DNA from: Oscillospiraceae bacterium | GTDB taxonomy: Bacteria > Bacillota > Clostridia > Oscillospirales > Ruminococcaceae | Length of the DNA stretch: 6,075 nucleotides | Direction: 5' to 3' | Assembly: GCA_031281115.1 (NCBI GenBank) | Contig: JAITFV010000311.1 | Coordinates: 1-6,075 of the forward strand | Shown here: piece after piece, positions 6,063 to 6,075 of the stretch | Numbering within the stretch: position 1 is the stretch's first letter | Layout: the number at the start of each line of letters is the position of its first letter | Position numbers and translations under genes: made by a program | The notes under the pieces: model-generated | The model's input: the letters and a program-made list of their open reading frames with translations, nothing else | Told to the model about the DNA's origin: nothing | The model's database searches: none

Positions 6063-6075
6063 CCGTGCCATCAGC

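Noticed and set aside
1..6075. CRISPR arrays, tRNA/rRNA genes, insertion sequences, defence genes
   Set aside because: I looked for regularly spaced repeats, cloverleaf or rRNA-like segments, transposase motifs and toxin/defence domains on both strands and saw none. Nearly all of the window is taken up by three ordinary coding regions.

Overview
The window looks like a chromosomal piece of a Gram-positive anaerobe of the class Clostridia, possibly an Oscillospirales/Ruminococcaceae-type gut bacterium. The grounds are AGGAGG-type ribosome binding sites at short spacing, a bacterial-type glycogen synthase, and a very large soluble hybrid sensor kinase with the REC-PAS-GAF-PAS-kinase-REC-HPt layout that I associate with clostridial genomes. 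Taxonomy is inference; no rRNA or tRNA is present. All three genes lie on the minus strand, so the transcription order runs from high to low coordinates.

Layout in transcription order. (1) 6075-5917: an AT-rich upstream region with three inverted repeats and no convincing promoter. (2) 5916-2320: a 1198-residue cytoplasmic hybrid histidine kinase that carries every module of a multistep phosphorelay, including its own HPt domain and a short conserved-looking C-terminal tail. (3) A 56-base gap, then 2263-1466: a 265-residue response regulator made of two complete receiver domains and no output domain. (4) 1451-1421: a clear rho-independent terminator that closes the kinase-regulator unit. (5) A 170-base spacer with a perfect 8-bp hairpin and a strong sigma-A-type promoter (TTGACA, 18 bases, extended -10). 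(6) 1252-1: glgA, glycogen synthase, running off the left edge with an estimated 60 or so C-terminal residues missing.

How the genes may work together. The kinase and regulator are probably co-transcribed. The visible phospho-acceptors support a route from His599 to Asp910 to His1065 and then to one or both aspartates of the downstream regulator (Asp55, Asp181). The kinase's N-terminal receiver (Asp56) could act as a further input. Because the regulator has no DNA-binding or enzymatic domain, its output must be protein-protein interaction, phosphate buffering or a downstream partner outside the window. glgA has its own promoter behind a terminator, so it is a separate transcription unit. A regulatory link between the phosphorelay and glycogen synthesis is possible from position alone but is not shown. 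The window holds no mobile element, CRISPR array, RNA gene or obviously new enzymatic system. The most unusual items are the output-less dual-receiver regulator, the tail behind the HPt domain, and an alanine in the lysine position of the GlgA KxGGL motif.
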